Below are positions 29,293 to 37,080 of a DNA stretch of 64,000 bases, in pieces. This DNA comes from Streptomyces sp. CB00455 (GTDB lineage: Bacteria; Actinomycetota; Actinomycetes; Streptomycetales; Streptomycetaceae), in the NCBI RefSeq assembly GCF_001905445.1, contig NZ_LIVQ01000001.1, positions 496,001 to 560,000 on the forward strand, read 5' to 3'. The notes beneath the pieces were generated by a model that was not told where the DNA came from, did no database searches, and saw only the letters and a program-made list of their open reading frames with translations. Both the position numbers and the translations under genes were made by a program. Every line of letters begins with the position of its first letter. Position 1 is the first letter of the stretch.

Positions 29293-29301
29293 CGTTCGGT
29301 C

Positions 29302-30162
29302 ATGACCATGCCGCCGCCCCCGCCCTCGCCCGGCCCGTACGGGCCGCCTCCACAGCCCCCGCACCCGTACGGCGGACAGCAGTACGGACAGCAGTACGGA
29401 CAGCCGTACGGGCAGCACCCGCCCTACCCGGGGCCGCCGCCTCCGCAACAGCCCTACGGGGCGCCGCCGTACCCGGTCCCAGGCGCCTGGGGGCAGCCGC
29501 CGGTGGGACCGCCGGCGCGCCGCGGCCGCACCGGCGTGGGCGTCGCGATCGTCGCGGCCTCGCTGGTGGGGCTCACCCTGATCGGGCTCGGGGTGAACCG
29601 GCTGACGACCGGGGGCGGGAGCGGATCCGGCTTCCCCAGGGCCGAGTACCGCCTCACGGTGCCGCCGACCCTGCTCGACGGCCGGTTCCGGCTCGATCAG
29701 GACCTCTCGCAGACCCGGGGCAAGGAAGCGCTGAAGGGCAGCTACGACCCCAAGATCCGCGATCCGAAGCCCGCCGTCGGCCAGTACACGGCCGGCGCTC
29801 CGCAGGGGGCGGGCGTGCTCGTCTTCTCGGGGATGTACGGCCGGTTCAAGGACCCGGCGGGTGCTCGCAGGAAGATGCTGGCGGGCGCGGCCAAGGCCGA
29901 CGGCGCGCGTCTGGCGGTCCCCGCGCGCGACATCACGCCCGCCGATTCCGGCATCACCGTCTCCTGCGAGGTGCTGGTCACGACGCAGGACGGGACCACG
30001 GCTTCCCTGCCCGTGTGCGCGTGGGCGGACGAGAACACCGGCGCATCGGTCGCCGTGGTCACTCCCGAGGGCGCGCAGCAGTCCCCGCAGTCCGTCGACC
30101 TGGACAAGGCGGCCGAGTCCACCGTGAAGGTGCGCTCGGAGGCGCGGCAGCCGATCGGCTGA
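29302..30162 (+). CDS. Proline-rich membrane-anchored hypothetical protein
   Basis: A 286-residue protein. The first 70 residues are a Pro/Gly/Tyr/Gln tail with repeated YGQ and QQYGQ units, then a basic RRGRTG, one membrane helix (VGVAIVAASLVGLTLIGLGV) and an outside domain of about 180 residues (EYRLTVPPTLLDGRFRL to the end). This is the common Streptomyces arrangement with a cytoplasmic proline-rich tail. The outer domain shows no recognised family. A TAGCGT element before the ATG and no ribosome site suggest leaderless translation. Confidence 0.82.
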   Translation: MTMPPPPPSPGPYGPPPQPPHPYGGQQYGQQYGQPYGQHPPYPGPPPPQQPYGAPPYPVPGAWGQPPVGPPARRGRTGVGVAIVAASLVGLTLIGLGVNRLTTGGGSGSGFPRAEYRLTVPPTLLDGRFRLDQDLSQTRGKEALKGSYDPKIRDPKPAVGQYTAGAPQGAGVLVFSGMYGRFKDPAGARRKMLAGAAKADGARLAVPARDITPADSGITVSCEVLVTTQDGTTASLPVCAWADENTGASVAVVTPEGAQQSPQSVDLDKAAESTVKVRSEARQPIG

Positions 30163-30252
30163 CAGGGGGGCCGGCACGGGCGGGGCGTCCCTGTGGCTCC
30201 GGGCCGGACAGGGCCGGTACGGCAAAGACGGCGTGCTCCCGGGCGGTCGGGG

Positions 30253-30308
30253 CCCCCTGCCGCCCGGAGCCTCGCAGGCGCGGGCGGCCGGGGACGGGCG
30301 GCAGGGGG
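30253..30308. terminator. Possible bidirectional terminator
   Basis: CCCCCTGCCGCCC (30253-30265) pairs with 30296-30308 across a 30-base GC-rich loop, between convergent genes. Confidence 0.45.
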
Positions 30309-30338
30309 ACGGACCGGCCGCGGACGGACCGGCCGGGC

Positions 30339-31433
30339 TCAGGAGCAGGAAGTGAAGGTCGGGCTGGTGTTGGCGATGTAGACGGTCGCACCGCCGGCCG
30401 GGGAGTCCTTGACCGGGACGGTGATGGTGTCGTCGGCCTTCCAGGGGAAGCCGCGCGCGTCGAAGGTCCAGTTGCCGGTGACCTTCTTCGCCAGGACGGA
30501 CAGCGTCACCCAGCCGTACTGCGCGGCGGGGACGGGGACCTGGATGCCGTCACCGACGCTCGTGGAGCCCTCCCACACGTTGGTGAACGACAGGGTGGAG
30601 CTGACCCTGGTCTGCAGGGCGGGGGCGGCGCCCGCGGAGATGTCCGCGGAGAGCTGGGTGCCGATGCTGCTCTGCCAGCCGGTGGTCCTGTTCACCGTGA
30701 AGGACTGGGAGGCCGGCGAGCTGGAGTTGTTGTACCAGACCGCGGAGGCGCAGACCCTGGGGAGGGGGGCGGCGGGGGCTTCGCTCTTCACCGTCCACGA
30801 GCAGGCACCGGGATCCTTCTGGCACGCCTTGGCGCCGTGGTCCACGGCGAGGTTCCAGGCGGCCGGCGAGTTCGTGGTCCAGCGCTGGTTGACCCCGGCG
30901 TGGCAGCGGGACTGGCCGGTCCAGGCGTCGTCGTACTGGGCGTTGGACAGCAGGTCCAGGCAGGAGTTGTCGCTCTCGTTGCGGATCATGAACGCCGCAC
31001 CGGAGCCACCGGAGCCCGCGACGGGCTGTAAGTACCACTTCTGGCTCTTCTGGCCCCGGCAGGTCTGCTGGCGCAGGGCGGGCCAGCTCAGGTCGATGCA
31101 CTTGCCGGTGGTGGTGTTGACGATCGTGAAGGCGGCCTCCGCCGGATCGACGTTGAGGTTCCAGGACTGGTGATGGCCGGGGGCCGCGTTGGTGACGATG
31201 TACGCCCCGTCGTCGCGGGATCCGTTCTGGACGTCGATCAGGCGGCCGTTGCCGGCGGAGGTGAAGGTCACGCACGCGAGCGGGGAGCCGCAGGTCTCGG
31301 CCGCGCGGGCCGGGGAGGCGGCGAGCGGGGAGGCCATGAGGCCGAGGGCGACGCAGCACGTGGCCAGGGCCGCGGCGAACAGGCGCAGGCGGGAGGGGGC
31401 GCGTTCCGGCGCGGGGGCCGGGGCTGATGTCAT
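30339..31433 (-). CDS. Secreted ricin-type lectin with possible beta-pore-forming C-terminal domain
   Basis: A 364-residue exported protein; ATG at 31433 behind GGAGAAAGG. A signal peptide (LRLFAAALATCCVALGLMA, cut near ARA) is followed by a ricin-B-like trefoil (about 47-180) with paired Cys and repeats such as CIDLSW, CLDLLSNAQYDD and QRWTTN. Residues about 210-364 form a separate Ser/Thr-rich beta domain (SQSFTVNRTTGWQSSIGTQL, VSSTLSFTNVWEGSTSVGDG, VTLSVLAKKVTGNWTFDARG). Its alternating pattern resembles aerolysin/ETX-MTX2 toxins, which often carry a lectin domain. The lectin is clear; the pore-forming assignment is inference. Confidence 0.82.
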   Translation of the reverse strand: MTSAPAPAPERAPSRLRLFAAALATCCVALGLMASPLAASPARAAETCGSPLACVTFTSAGNGRLIDVQNGSRDDGAYIVTNAAPGHHQSWNLNVDPAEAAFTIVNTTTGKCIDLSWPALRQQTCRGQKSQKWYLQPVAGSGGSGAAFMIRNESDNSCLDLLSNAQYDDAWTGQSRCHAGVNQRWTTNSPAAWNLAVDHGAKACQKDPGACSWTVKSEAPAAPLPRVCASAVWYNNSSSPASQSFTVNRTTGWQSSIGTQLSADISAGAAPALQTRVSSTLSFTNVWEGSTSVGDGIQVPVPAAQYGWVTLSVLAKKVTGNWTFDARGFPWKADDTITVPVKDSPAGGATVYIANTSPTFTSCS

Positions 31434-31503
31434 GGGATGGCCTTTCTCCGAAGGGGAAGGGGTGGAGGGTGGGTCGGGGCGCGGTGGCGCCGGTGACGCG
31501 CGG

Positions 31504-32661
31504 TCAGGCCGCGCCGGCGGCGAAGGCCGCCTCCAGGCGCGGGACGTAGTCGACGAGGTCCTGGCTCCAGCAGCCGCTGTCGTGGCCGCCGCGGCAGTGC
31601 GCCCCCCAGCCGGAGCCGTTGCCGTAGTTCACGTAGTGGTAGGGGAATCCGAGGGCGTCGAGCCGTTCCCTGGCATGCCGCGTCGCCGATTCGACCCAGA
31701 ACTCGAACCCGGCCGGGTCGCCCTTCCCGTTGCCGGTGTAGAGGGCGATGCCCATGCCCGCCAGGGCGGACATGTGCGCGACGGGATCCGCCGCGTTCCA
31801 GCGCCAGTCGGCGTCGAACAGCGGGTAGGGCGTGCCGAAGACGGCGTCGCTGGAGACCGTCGGCCCGAACCACAGGGAGCAGGAGGGCGTGGTGGCGGGA
31901 TCGCAGAAGGGGGCGCCCGCGTTGGTCAGGGTGCCGACGACGGCGGCGCGGGTGACGGCGTGGTCCCGGGAGAGTTCGTCGGCGCCGGAGAACGTGGCGA
32001 CCTGGCCGAACAGTCCGGGGTGGCGCTGGGCGTAGTGCAGGGCGCCGAATCCGCCCATGGAGATGCCCGCGACGGCGCGTGACTGTCTGCCGGTGACGGT
32101 GCGCAGGTTGGCGTCGATGAAGGGGAGCACCTGGTTGATGTGGAAGTTCTCCCAGTTCTGCGCCCCCGCGGCCGTCTTCTGGTCGAGCCAGTTGGTGTAC
32201 CAGCCGCGCAGGCCCCCGTCCGGGATGACCGTGATCATGGACCGGGCGGCGGTGAGCGCGGGGTAGGCCAGGTCCGGGTTGCCCGGATCGTCGGACGCGC
32301 CGTGCAGGAAGTAGAGGACGGGGTAGCGCCTGGCCGGGTCGTCGAAGTAGCCGGCGGGCAGCAGGATCCGGATGCGGTGCTCCCCGGCGACTTCGGGTGT
32401 GGTGACCGTGACCACGAAGTTTCTTCCGCTGCCGGTCGCGCCGGTGGTCTGGGTCAGGCCGAACCCGTCGGTCAGGGCGGGTGGAGCGGGCGGGGCCGGG
32501 GGGTTTGCCCGGGCGGCCGGCGTGCCCGGCAGGAGCACGGCGGCGGCCAGGACGAGCAGCGCGGCCGGCGCCGCCCTCATGCGCAGGAGTCGTGCGTGGA
32601 GCGACGGTCTCGTCGCCCGTGTGCGGAGCGGATGGTGGCCCATGGGCCGAGTGTGGCCCAC
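31504..32661 (-). CDS. Secreted alpha/beta-hydrolase esterase (antigen-85/esterase D-like)
   Basis: A 385-residue exported protein. The GTG at 32661 has GGAGGAG five bases upstream; ATGs at 32643 and 32580 are alternatives. The signal peptide is AALLVLAAAVLLPGTPAARA. The esterase core begins near residue 75; FLHGASDD gives the oxyanion region and VAGISMGGFGALHYA the catalytic Ser. Acid and His are likely in the YTGNGKGD and CRGGHDSGCW regions. PF00756 enzymes hydrolyse acyl esters or act as mycolyl/carbohydrate esterases. An AT-rich block upstream marks the promoter. Confidence 0.88.
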   Translation of the reverse strand: MGHTRPMGHHPLRTRATRPSLHARLLRMRAAPAALLVLAAAVLLPGTPAARANPPAPPAPPALTDGFGLTQTTGATGSGRNFVVTVTTPEVAGEHRIRILLPAGYFDDPARRYPVLYFLHGASDDPGNPDLAYPALTAARSMITVIPDGGLRGWYTNWLDQKTAAGAQNWENFHINQVLPFIDANLRTVTGRQSRAVAGISMGGFGALHYAQRHPGLFGQVATFSGADELSRDHAVTRAAVVGTLTNAGAPFCDPATTPSCSLWFGPTVSSDAVFGTPYPLFDADWRWNAADPVAHMSALAGMGIALYTGNGKGDPAGFEFWVESATRHARERLDALGFPYHYVNYGNGSGWGAHCRGGHDSGCWSQDLVDYVPRLEAAFAAGAA

Positions 32662-32670
32662 CCGCTCCTC

Positions 32671-32712
32671 CCCTTTGGAGTCCAGTTCTAGAAAATTCTC
32701 TGCTTTTACTGG
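32671..32712 (-). promoter_or_regulatory. AT-rich promoter region of the esterase gene
   Basis: This stretch is far richer in A and T than the surrounding DNA and contains the palindrome TTCTAGAA. It lies just upstream of the esterase GTG. Exact -10 and -35 cannot be fixed. Confidence 0.35.
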
Positions 32713-32778
32713 CCGGAATCCGCCCGGCGCTGCGACCCCGGAGCCGTCGGCCTCTCCGGCCCCGGGGTCTGCGCGCGC

Positions 32779-33315
32779 CTACTGCTTGTTCTTCGCCAGG
32801 TCTTCCCGGAACAGCTTCTCGCACGCGGGGCTGGAGTCCGTCGCGATGAAAGAGACCATCAGCAGGGTGCCCGCCGTGCCGTGGTGGCTCGCCTTCAGGC
32901 TCCAGCCGCTCTTGTCCAGCGTCTTGATGACGGAGACCTGCTGGTCGGCGCTCCGCAGCTCCTTCCACCCGCCCTTGGCCAGGGCGGCGACCGTCGCGTC
33001 ATAGGACTTCTTCGAGTCGGTGGCCTTCTTGCCGTCCGCGAACCAGGAGACCATGCAGGACTTGAGCCCCGCCGGGACCTCGTCACCCGCGCCCTCGGTG
33101 AAGCCGGCCGCCGTGGCGGCGCCCTCGATCTCCTTCTTCACGGCCGCGGCGTCCAGCGAGCCGGAGGCACCCGCCTTCGCCGGGGCGGAGGCGGCCCCGG
33201 ACGGAACCGTTCCGCCGGCCTTCGCCTTGTCCGCGTCCGAGCCGCCCCCGCTGCCACAACCCGCGACCAGCAGCACCACACCGGCAGCCGCGGCCGCCCA
33301 CCTCGCCTTGCGCAC
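32779..33315 (-). CDS. Secreted lipoprotein
   Basis: A 178-residue protein from a GTG at 33315 (AGGAGA ten bases upstream). The signal peptide ends in a lipobox, VVLLVAGC, followed by a Gly/Ser linker, so it should be lipidated at Cys near residue 17 and anchored outside. The mature region has an Ala/Lys-rich helix and a conserved ADGKKATDSKKSYDATVAAL segment; two Cys (SCMVSW and SPACEKLF) could pair. No family recognised. Confidence 0.8.
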   Translation of the reverse strand: MRKARWAAAAAGVVLLVAGCGSGGGSDADKAKAGGTVPSGAASAPAKAGASGSLDAAAVKKEIEGAATAAGFTEGAGDEVPAGLKSCMVSWFADGKKATDSKKSYDATVAALAKGGWKELRSADQQVSVIKTLDKSGWSLKASHHGTAGTLLMVSFIATDSSPACEKLFREDLAKNKQ

Positions 33316-33459
33316 AACGTCCCAATCTCCTGTGTACACGGGCCCGGTGCCCATGTGATCAAGGAAGCAGTCTGCCATCACCGCCCGCCCGGGCCGCTGC
33401 TGCCGCCGCTGCCGCTGACAGGGAACCGCCCGCGGGACCACAATGGAGGGATGGCAGCA

Positions 33460-34338
33460 GTGTCCGCGCCGCGTCCGAGCGGGCTGCGCGAGCAGGCGGG
33501 CCGCCGGCTCTTCACCCTCGTGGCGGGGCCGGCCGGCGCGGCGAACCGCGCCCGCATCCACGGCACGCCCGGCCCCCGGTGGTTCGCCGCGGACCGTCCC
33601 GTCCGCACCGTCCACGGCGACGCGTCCATGTTCATCGGCGGCCTGCGGGCGCTGCTGCTCCAGTCCCTGCACCCGCGGGCCATGGCCGCGGTGGCGGCCC
33701 ACTCCGGCTACCGCGGGGACCCCTGGGGCCGGCTCCAGCGCACCAGCACCTTCCTCGCCGTGACCACGTACGGGACGGCGGAGCACGCTCAGGAAGCCGT
33801 CGACCGGGTGCGTGCCGTGCACGACCGGGTCCGCGGCACCACCGCGGCCGGCGAGGAGTACCACGCCGGTGACCCGCACCTGCTGGCCTGGGTCCACATC
33901 GCCGAGGTCGACAGCTTCCTGCGGGCCCACCAGCGGTACGGGGCCCACCCGCTCGACGCCGCCGGGTGCGACGCGTACGTGGCCGACACCGCCCGGATCG
34001 CCGAGGCGCTCGGCGTGCCCGATCCGCCCCGCGACCGGGCCGCGCTCGCCGAACGGCTCGCGGCTTACCGGCCGGAGCTGCACGGGACCCCGCAGGCACG
34101 GGAGGCCGCACGGTTCATCCTGTTCCACCCGCCCCTGCCTCTCGCCGCCCGCGCGCCGTACGCCCTCCTCACCGCCAACGCCGTGAGCATGCTCCCCCGC
34201 TGGGCGCGCGAGGGCCTCGGGCTGCCCTCGCTGCCGGTCCTGGAAAAGGTCTGCGTGCGGCCGGCCGGCCTGGCCGTGACGGGCGCCATCCGCTGGGCCA
34301 TGGGGGCCCCGCCGCCGCCCACGGGGGACGGTTCCTGA
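33460..34338 (+). CDS. MpaB-family oxygenase (DUF2236)
   Basis: A 292-residue protein of the oxygenase MpaB group: MFIGGLRALLLQSLHPRAMAAV, DPWGRLQRTSTFL, VHIAEVDSFL and WAREGLGLPSLP are family signatures, and the His residues in the first and third are candidate heme ligands. Fungal MpaB cleaves a polyketide-isoprenoid side chain; bacterial roles are unknown. The start is open: the ATG at 33451 directly abuts GGAGGG, whereas the GTG at 33460 is nine bases from it, which favours the GTG. Confidence 0.87.
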   Translation: MSAPRPSGLREQAGRRLFTLVAGPAGAANRARIHGTPGPRWFAADRPVRTVHGDASMFIGGLRALLLQSLHPRAMAAVAAHSGYRGDPWGRLQRTSTFLAVTTYGTAEHAQEAVDRVRAVHDRVRGTTAAGEEYHAGDPHLLAWVHIAEVDSFLRAHQRYGAHPLDAAGCDAYVADTARIAEALGVPDPPRDRAALAERLAAYRPELHGTPQAREAARFILFHPPLPLAARAPYALLTANAVSMLPRWAREGLGLPSLPVLEKVCVRPAGLAVTGAIRWAMGAPPPPTGDGS

Positions 34339-34411
34339 TCATCCACGGGGACGGCGCGCATTCCCCCGGCGGAACGGGGCAGAAGCCGATTGCCAGATTG
34401 GAGAGAACACC

Positions 34412-34567
34412 ATGATCGCTCTCGGACTCATCCTGCTCATCATCGGCTGGCTCCTCGGCATCTCGATCCTGTGGACCATCGGGATCATCCTGCTGGTGAT
34501 CGGCGCCGTCCTGTGGATCCTGGGATCCGTCGGACACGCAGTGGGAGGCAGGCGCCACTACTGGTAA
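34412..34567 (+). CDS. Small two-helix membrane protein, DUF6131-like
   Basis: A 51-residue protein: MIALGLILLIIGWLLGISI, a turn, then WTIGIILLVIGAVLWILG and a short GRRHYW tail. Ribosome site GGAGAG lies upstream of the ATG. Small Streptomyces proteins of this shape are common and probably stress related, but the role is unknown. An 18-bp terminator stem follows. Confidence 0.8.
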   Translation: MIALGLILLIIGWLLGISILWTIGIILLVIGAVLWILGSVGHAVGGRRHYW

Positions 34568-34600
34568 TGGGCGGGGCCGCACCGCGGTTCCATGCCTGGC

Positions 34601-34641
34601 ACCCGGCCGGGCCGGTGACTCGTTCACCGGCCCGGCCGGGT
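34601..34641. terminator. 18-bp perfect terminator hairpin
   Basis: 34601-34618 pairs perfectly with 34624-34641 around a five-base loop, between the small membrane protein (+) and the anti-sigma gene (-). Confidence 0.88.
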
Positions 34642-34729
34642 CGCGTTCCGAGCCCCGCGGGCCCGGGTCCCGCGGGCCGGACCCCGGACGGCGGCTCCCG
34701 ACGGCCGGACCCGCACGGCCCGTTCGGCT

Positions 34730-35095
34730 TCAGTGTGTGGCGGCGAAGGCGACGGCGAGAGCCGCGACGGCCAGGGTGAACACGATCAGCACGGCCCGCC
34801 GCGCACCGGCTGCGCGCAGCCGGGCCCGGCCGGCCGCAGCCCGGCACGGCGGACGGACGGGGCCGGCGTGAAGGCCCCGCAGGACCGCGGCCCGGACGCC
34901 GGGAGGGGGCTCGGCCGGGACGTCCCCGGGCTCCAGCGAGCGGGCCGCCCGCACGGCGCGGCGCAGGCCGAGCAGCTCCTGCGCACACCGCCCGCACGCG
35001 GCGGCGTGGTCACGGGCCGCCAGCGCAACCGCTTGCGCCGCGGGACCGCCGAGGGCCAGGTCCGCCAACTCGGCCCCGTCGAGGTGTCCGTTCAT
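34730..35095 (-). CDS. Zinc-binding anti-sigma factor (ZAS type)
   Basis: A 121-residue protein: an N-terminal anti-sigma domain with HxxxCxxC (HAAACGRC, about residues 30-37) followed by QELLGLRRAVRAA, then a linker and a C-terminal membrane helix (AVLIVFTLAVAALAVAFAA). This is the transmembrane ZAS pattern: the N-terminus holds a sigma factor in the cytoplasm. It diverges from the ECF sigma gene at 35354 with 258 bp between. That sigma is the natural partner. Confidence 0.85.
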   Translation of the reverse strand: MNGHLDGAELADLALGGPAAQAVALAARDHAAACGRCAQELLGLRRAVRAARSLEPGDVPAEPPPGVRAAVLRGLHAGPVRPPCRAAAGRARLRAAGARRAVLIVFTLAVAALAVAFAATH

Positions 35096-35235
35096 GGCTA
35101 TCGGCCCCTGGCTTCGCGTCGTGCGGCGTCCGGCGCACCCCGTGCACCGCGTCTGCGCCCTCTTCCGCGCGGGGCGCCGCGACGGATGCGCGCGGGCACC
35201 CGTCCCGGGCGCGACGCCCGGCCGACCGCCATTTT

Positions 35236-35252
35236 GATGCAGAAGCGATGCA
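35236..35252 (+). promoter_or_regulatory. GATGCA direct repeat between anti-sigma and sigma genes
   Basis: GATGCA occurs at 35236-35241 and 35247-35252, an 11-base period, in a relatively AT-rich stretch of an otherwise GC-rich spacer. CarH-type B12 regulators bind direct repeats with an 11-base period, so this is a possible site for the MerR-B12 protein at 36040-37080, or a sigma recognition element. Confidence 0.3.
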
Positions 35253-35353
35253 AGTTGTGGGGGCGGGGGCCGAAGACGAGGGTGGACGCACCTGGGCACC
35301 ACGTCCCGAGCAGCCGCCCGGGACCTTGTCCCCGCCGTGAGGGAGCCGACACC

Positions 35354-36028
35354 ATGTTCCTTGTCGCGACTGCGACAGCGCGTCCACGAACAGGCCGCCG
35401 GAGCCCGGCCGACGGGCAGGAGGCGCCGTCCCCGCGGCCCGGGTCCGGCGACGACCTCGCCTCCCGGTTCGTCCGGGGCGACGAGGAGGCACTGGAGAGC
35501 CTCTACGAGCGCTGCTCGCCCCTGGTCTACTCGCTGGCCCGCCGCGCCACCGCCGACGGCTACGAGGCCGAGGACATCACCCAGCAGGTGTTCCTCGCCG
35601 CCTGGCACGGCAGGCACCGCTTCCGCCCCGACCACGGTGACGTGGCGGGGTGGATCGTGGGCATCACCCGCCACAAGATCGCCGACTCCCTGGCGCGCCG
35701 CGGCAGGCAGCCCGTGCTCGCGGGATCCGGCATCGCGCCGGACGCCGGCCCCGGGGCCGGCGCGGGCCCGGACGCCGCGCACGACGGCGGACGGGGCACG
35801 GCGCGCGAGCCCGCGCCCGAGGCCGTCCTCGACCGGATCGTCGTGGCCGATGCGCTGACGAGGCTGTCGGACAACCAGCGGCACGTGCTGTGCCTCGCCT
35901 TCTACGCCGACCTCACCCAAACCCAGATCGCCGCCCGCACCGGCATGCCGCTGGGCACGGTCAAGGCCCACATGCGGCGCGGGATGCACCTGCTGCGCCA
36001 GAGCCTCCAGCCCGTAAGGTACCCGTGA
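35354..36028 (+). CDS. ECF-type sigma factor, LitS-like
   Basis: A 224-residue sigma factor with an extra N-terminal tail of about 30 residues. Region 2 is LYERCSPLVYSLARRATADGYEAEDITQQVF...AAW; region 4 is LSDNQRHVLCLAFYADLTQT followed by IAARTGMPLGTVKAHMRRGM. The linker between them is Gly/Ala-rich and long. Context matches the light-responsive lit genes of S. coelicolor: an ECF sigma, a MerR-B12 regulator and an FAD oxidoreductase side by side. The anti-sigma gene is divergent. The next gene (36040, minus) is convergent, only 11 bp away. Confidence 0.88.
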   Translation: MFLVATATARPRTGRRSPADGQEAPSPRPGSGDDLASRFVRGDEEALESLYERCSPLVYSLARRATADGYEAEDITQQVFLAAWHGRHRFRPDHGDVAGWIVGITRHKIADSLARRGRQPVLAGSGIAPDAGPGAGAGPDAAHDGGRGTAREPAPEAVLDRIVVADALTRLSDNQRHVLCLAFYADLTQTQIAARTGMPLGTVKAHMRRGMHLLRQSLQPVRYP

Positions 36029-36039
36029 CGGAGCGCCCC

Positions 36040-37080
36040 TCAGCGGGCCAGCAGCCGTTCGATGAGTTCGACTCCCGACCGCAGTCCGGTCAGACGCCTG
36101 GAGCCGGCCTCCGGGACGGCGTTCCACCCGGGCCCCGCCACCAGGAGCGTGGACCGGGACCGGGCGCCGCGCAGGCCCCACTCGACACCCTCGACCGCGC
36201 TCACGACGTCGGCGGCCGCCGCCGGCCGGCCTTGCGCCCAGACCACCACGATCGACGGGCCGACCCGCCGCACGGCGGCCGCCAAGGCGTCCGCCGGGAC
36301 CGCCGGGCCGAACATCCGCGCCCCCAGCCCCCGCTCCCCCAGCGCGGCCCAGAGCGCTTCGAGGGGGAGGCTGTGCAGTTCTCCGGGGGCGCAGGCCAGG
36401 AGTACGGGCGGTGTGCCCGCCCGCTCGGCCGTCCGCGGCAGGCCGCGCAGCGCCGTGGAGACCAGCCAGGACAGGAGGTGTTCCACCTCCACGTAGCGCT
36501 CCTGCTCCGAGGCCCACTTGCGGCCCACCGCGTGGAGGGTCGGGGCGATGATCTCCTCCCAGGCCGGGACGCAGCCGTGCTCCTCCAGGGCTGCGCGCAG
36601 GAGGTCCTCCACGGCCGGGGCGTCCAGCCGTACGGCAGCCCGGGCGAGCCCCCGGCACTCGGCGCGCACACGCCCCAGCGGCAGGGCGTCGCGGCCACCC
36701 GGCGGCCGTCCGGGAGCGGCCGCCGAGCCGGCTGCGGGCCGCGGGGAGACCGCGCCCGGGGTCCGGGCCGCCCGCGCCGCCTCGGCCGGCGGCACGCCCA
36801 GCGAGGTGAGGCGGCACATCTCCTCCAGGCGACCGATGTCCTCCGGCAGCCAGCGGCGGTGCTTCCCGTCGACGCGCACGGCCGGACCGATGGCGTAGCG
36901 GCGTTCCCACGAGCGCAGGGTGGTGGGGGCCACGCCGAGGCGCTGGGCCACGGCTCCGGTGCTCAGCCCCACGTCGGCCGTGCCCGCCGGCCGGCCCCGC
37001 GCGGGGGCCCCCGGCCCGCCGGGCGTCCCGCCCGCTCCCCGCGCGGTGGGGCCGGCGACGCCGGCGCGCTCGGGAGACAT
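36040..37080 (-). CDS. litR: MerR-family regulator with B12-binding domain, LitR/CarH-like
   Basis: A 346-residue regulator. The N-terminal MerR helix-turn-helix (about 38-107) reads STGAVAQRLGVAPTTLRSWE then RRWLPEDIGRLEEMCRL. A middle helical bundle (about 150-225) carries KWASEQERYVEVEH, similar to the W...EH element that caps B12 in CarH/LitR, although the spacing differs. The C-terminal Rossmann region includes ACAPGELHSLPLEAL, where His could be the lower cobalamin ligand. Family members repress carotenoid genes in the dark and release DNA when adenosyl-B12 is photolysed. Its ATG overlaps the stop of the FAD oxidoreductase gene by one base. Sensor function is inferred. Confidence 0.82.
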   Translation of the reverse strand: MSPERAGVAGPTARGAGGTPGGPGAPARGRPAGTADVGLSTGAVAQRLGVAPTTLRSWERRYAIGPAVRVDGKHRRWLPEDIGRLEEMCRLTSLGVPPAEAARAARTPGAVSPRPAAGSAAAPGRPPGGRDALPLGRVRAECRGLARAAVRLDAPAVEDLLRAALEEHGCVPAWEEIIAPTLHAVGRKWASEQERYVEVEHLLSWLVSTALRGLPRTAERAGTPPVLLACAPGELHSLPLEALWAALGERGLGARMFGPAVPADALAAAVRRVGPSIVVVWAQGRPAAAADVVSAVEGVEWGLRGARSRSTLLVAGPGWNAVPEAGSRRLTGLRSGVELIERLLAR

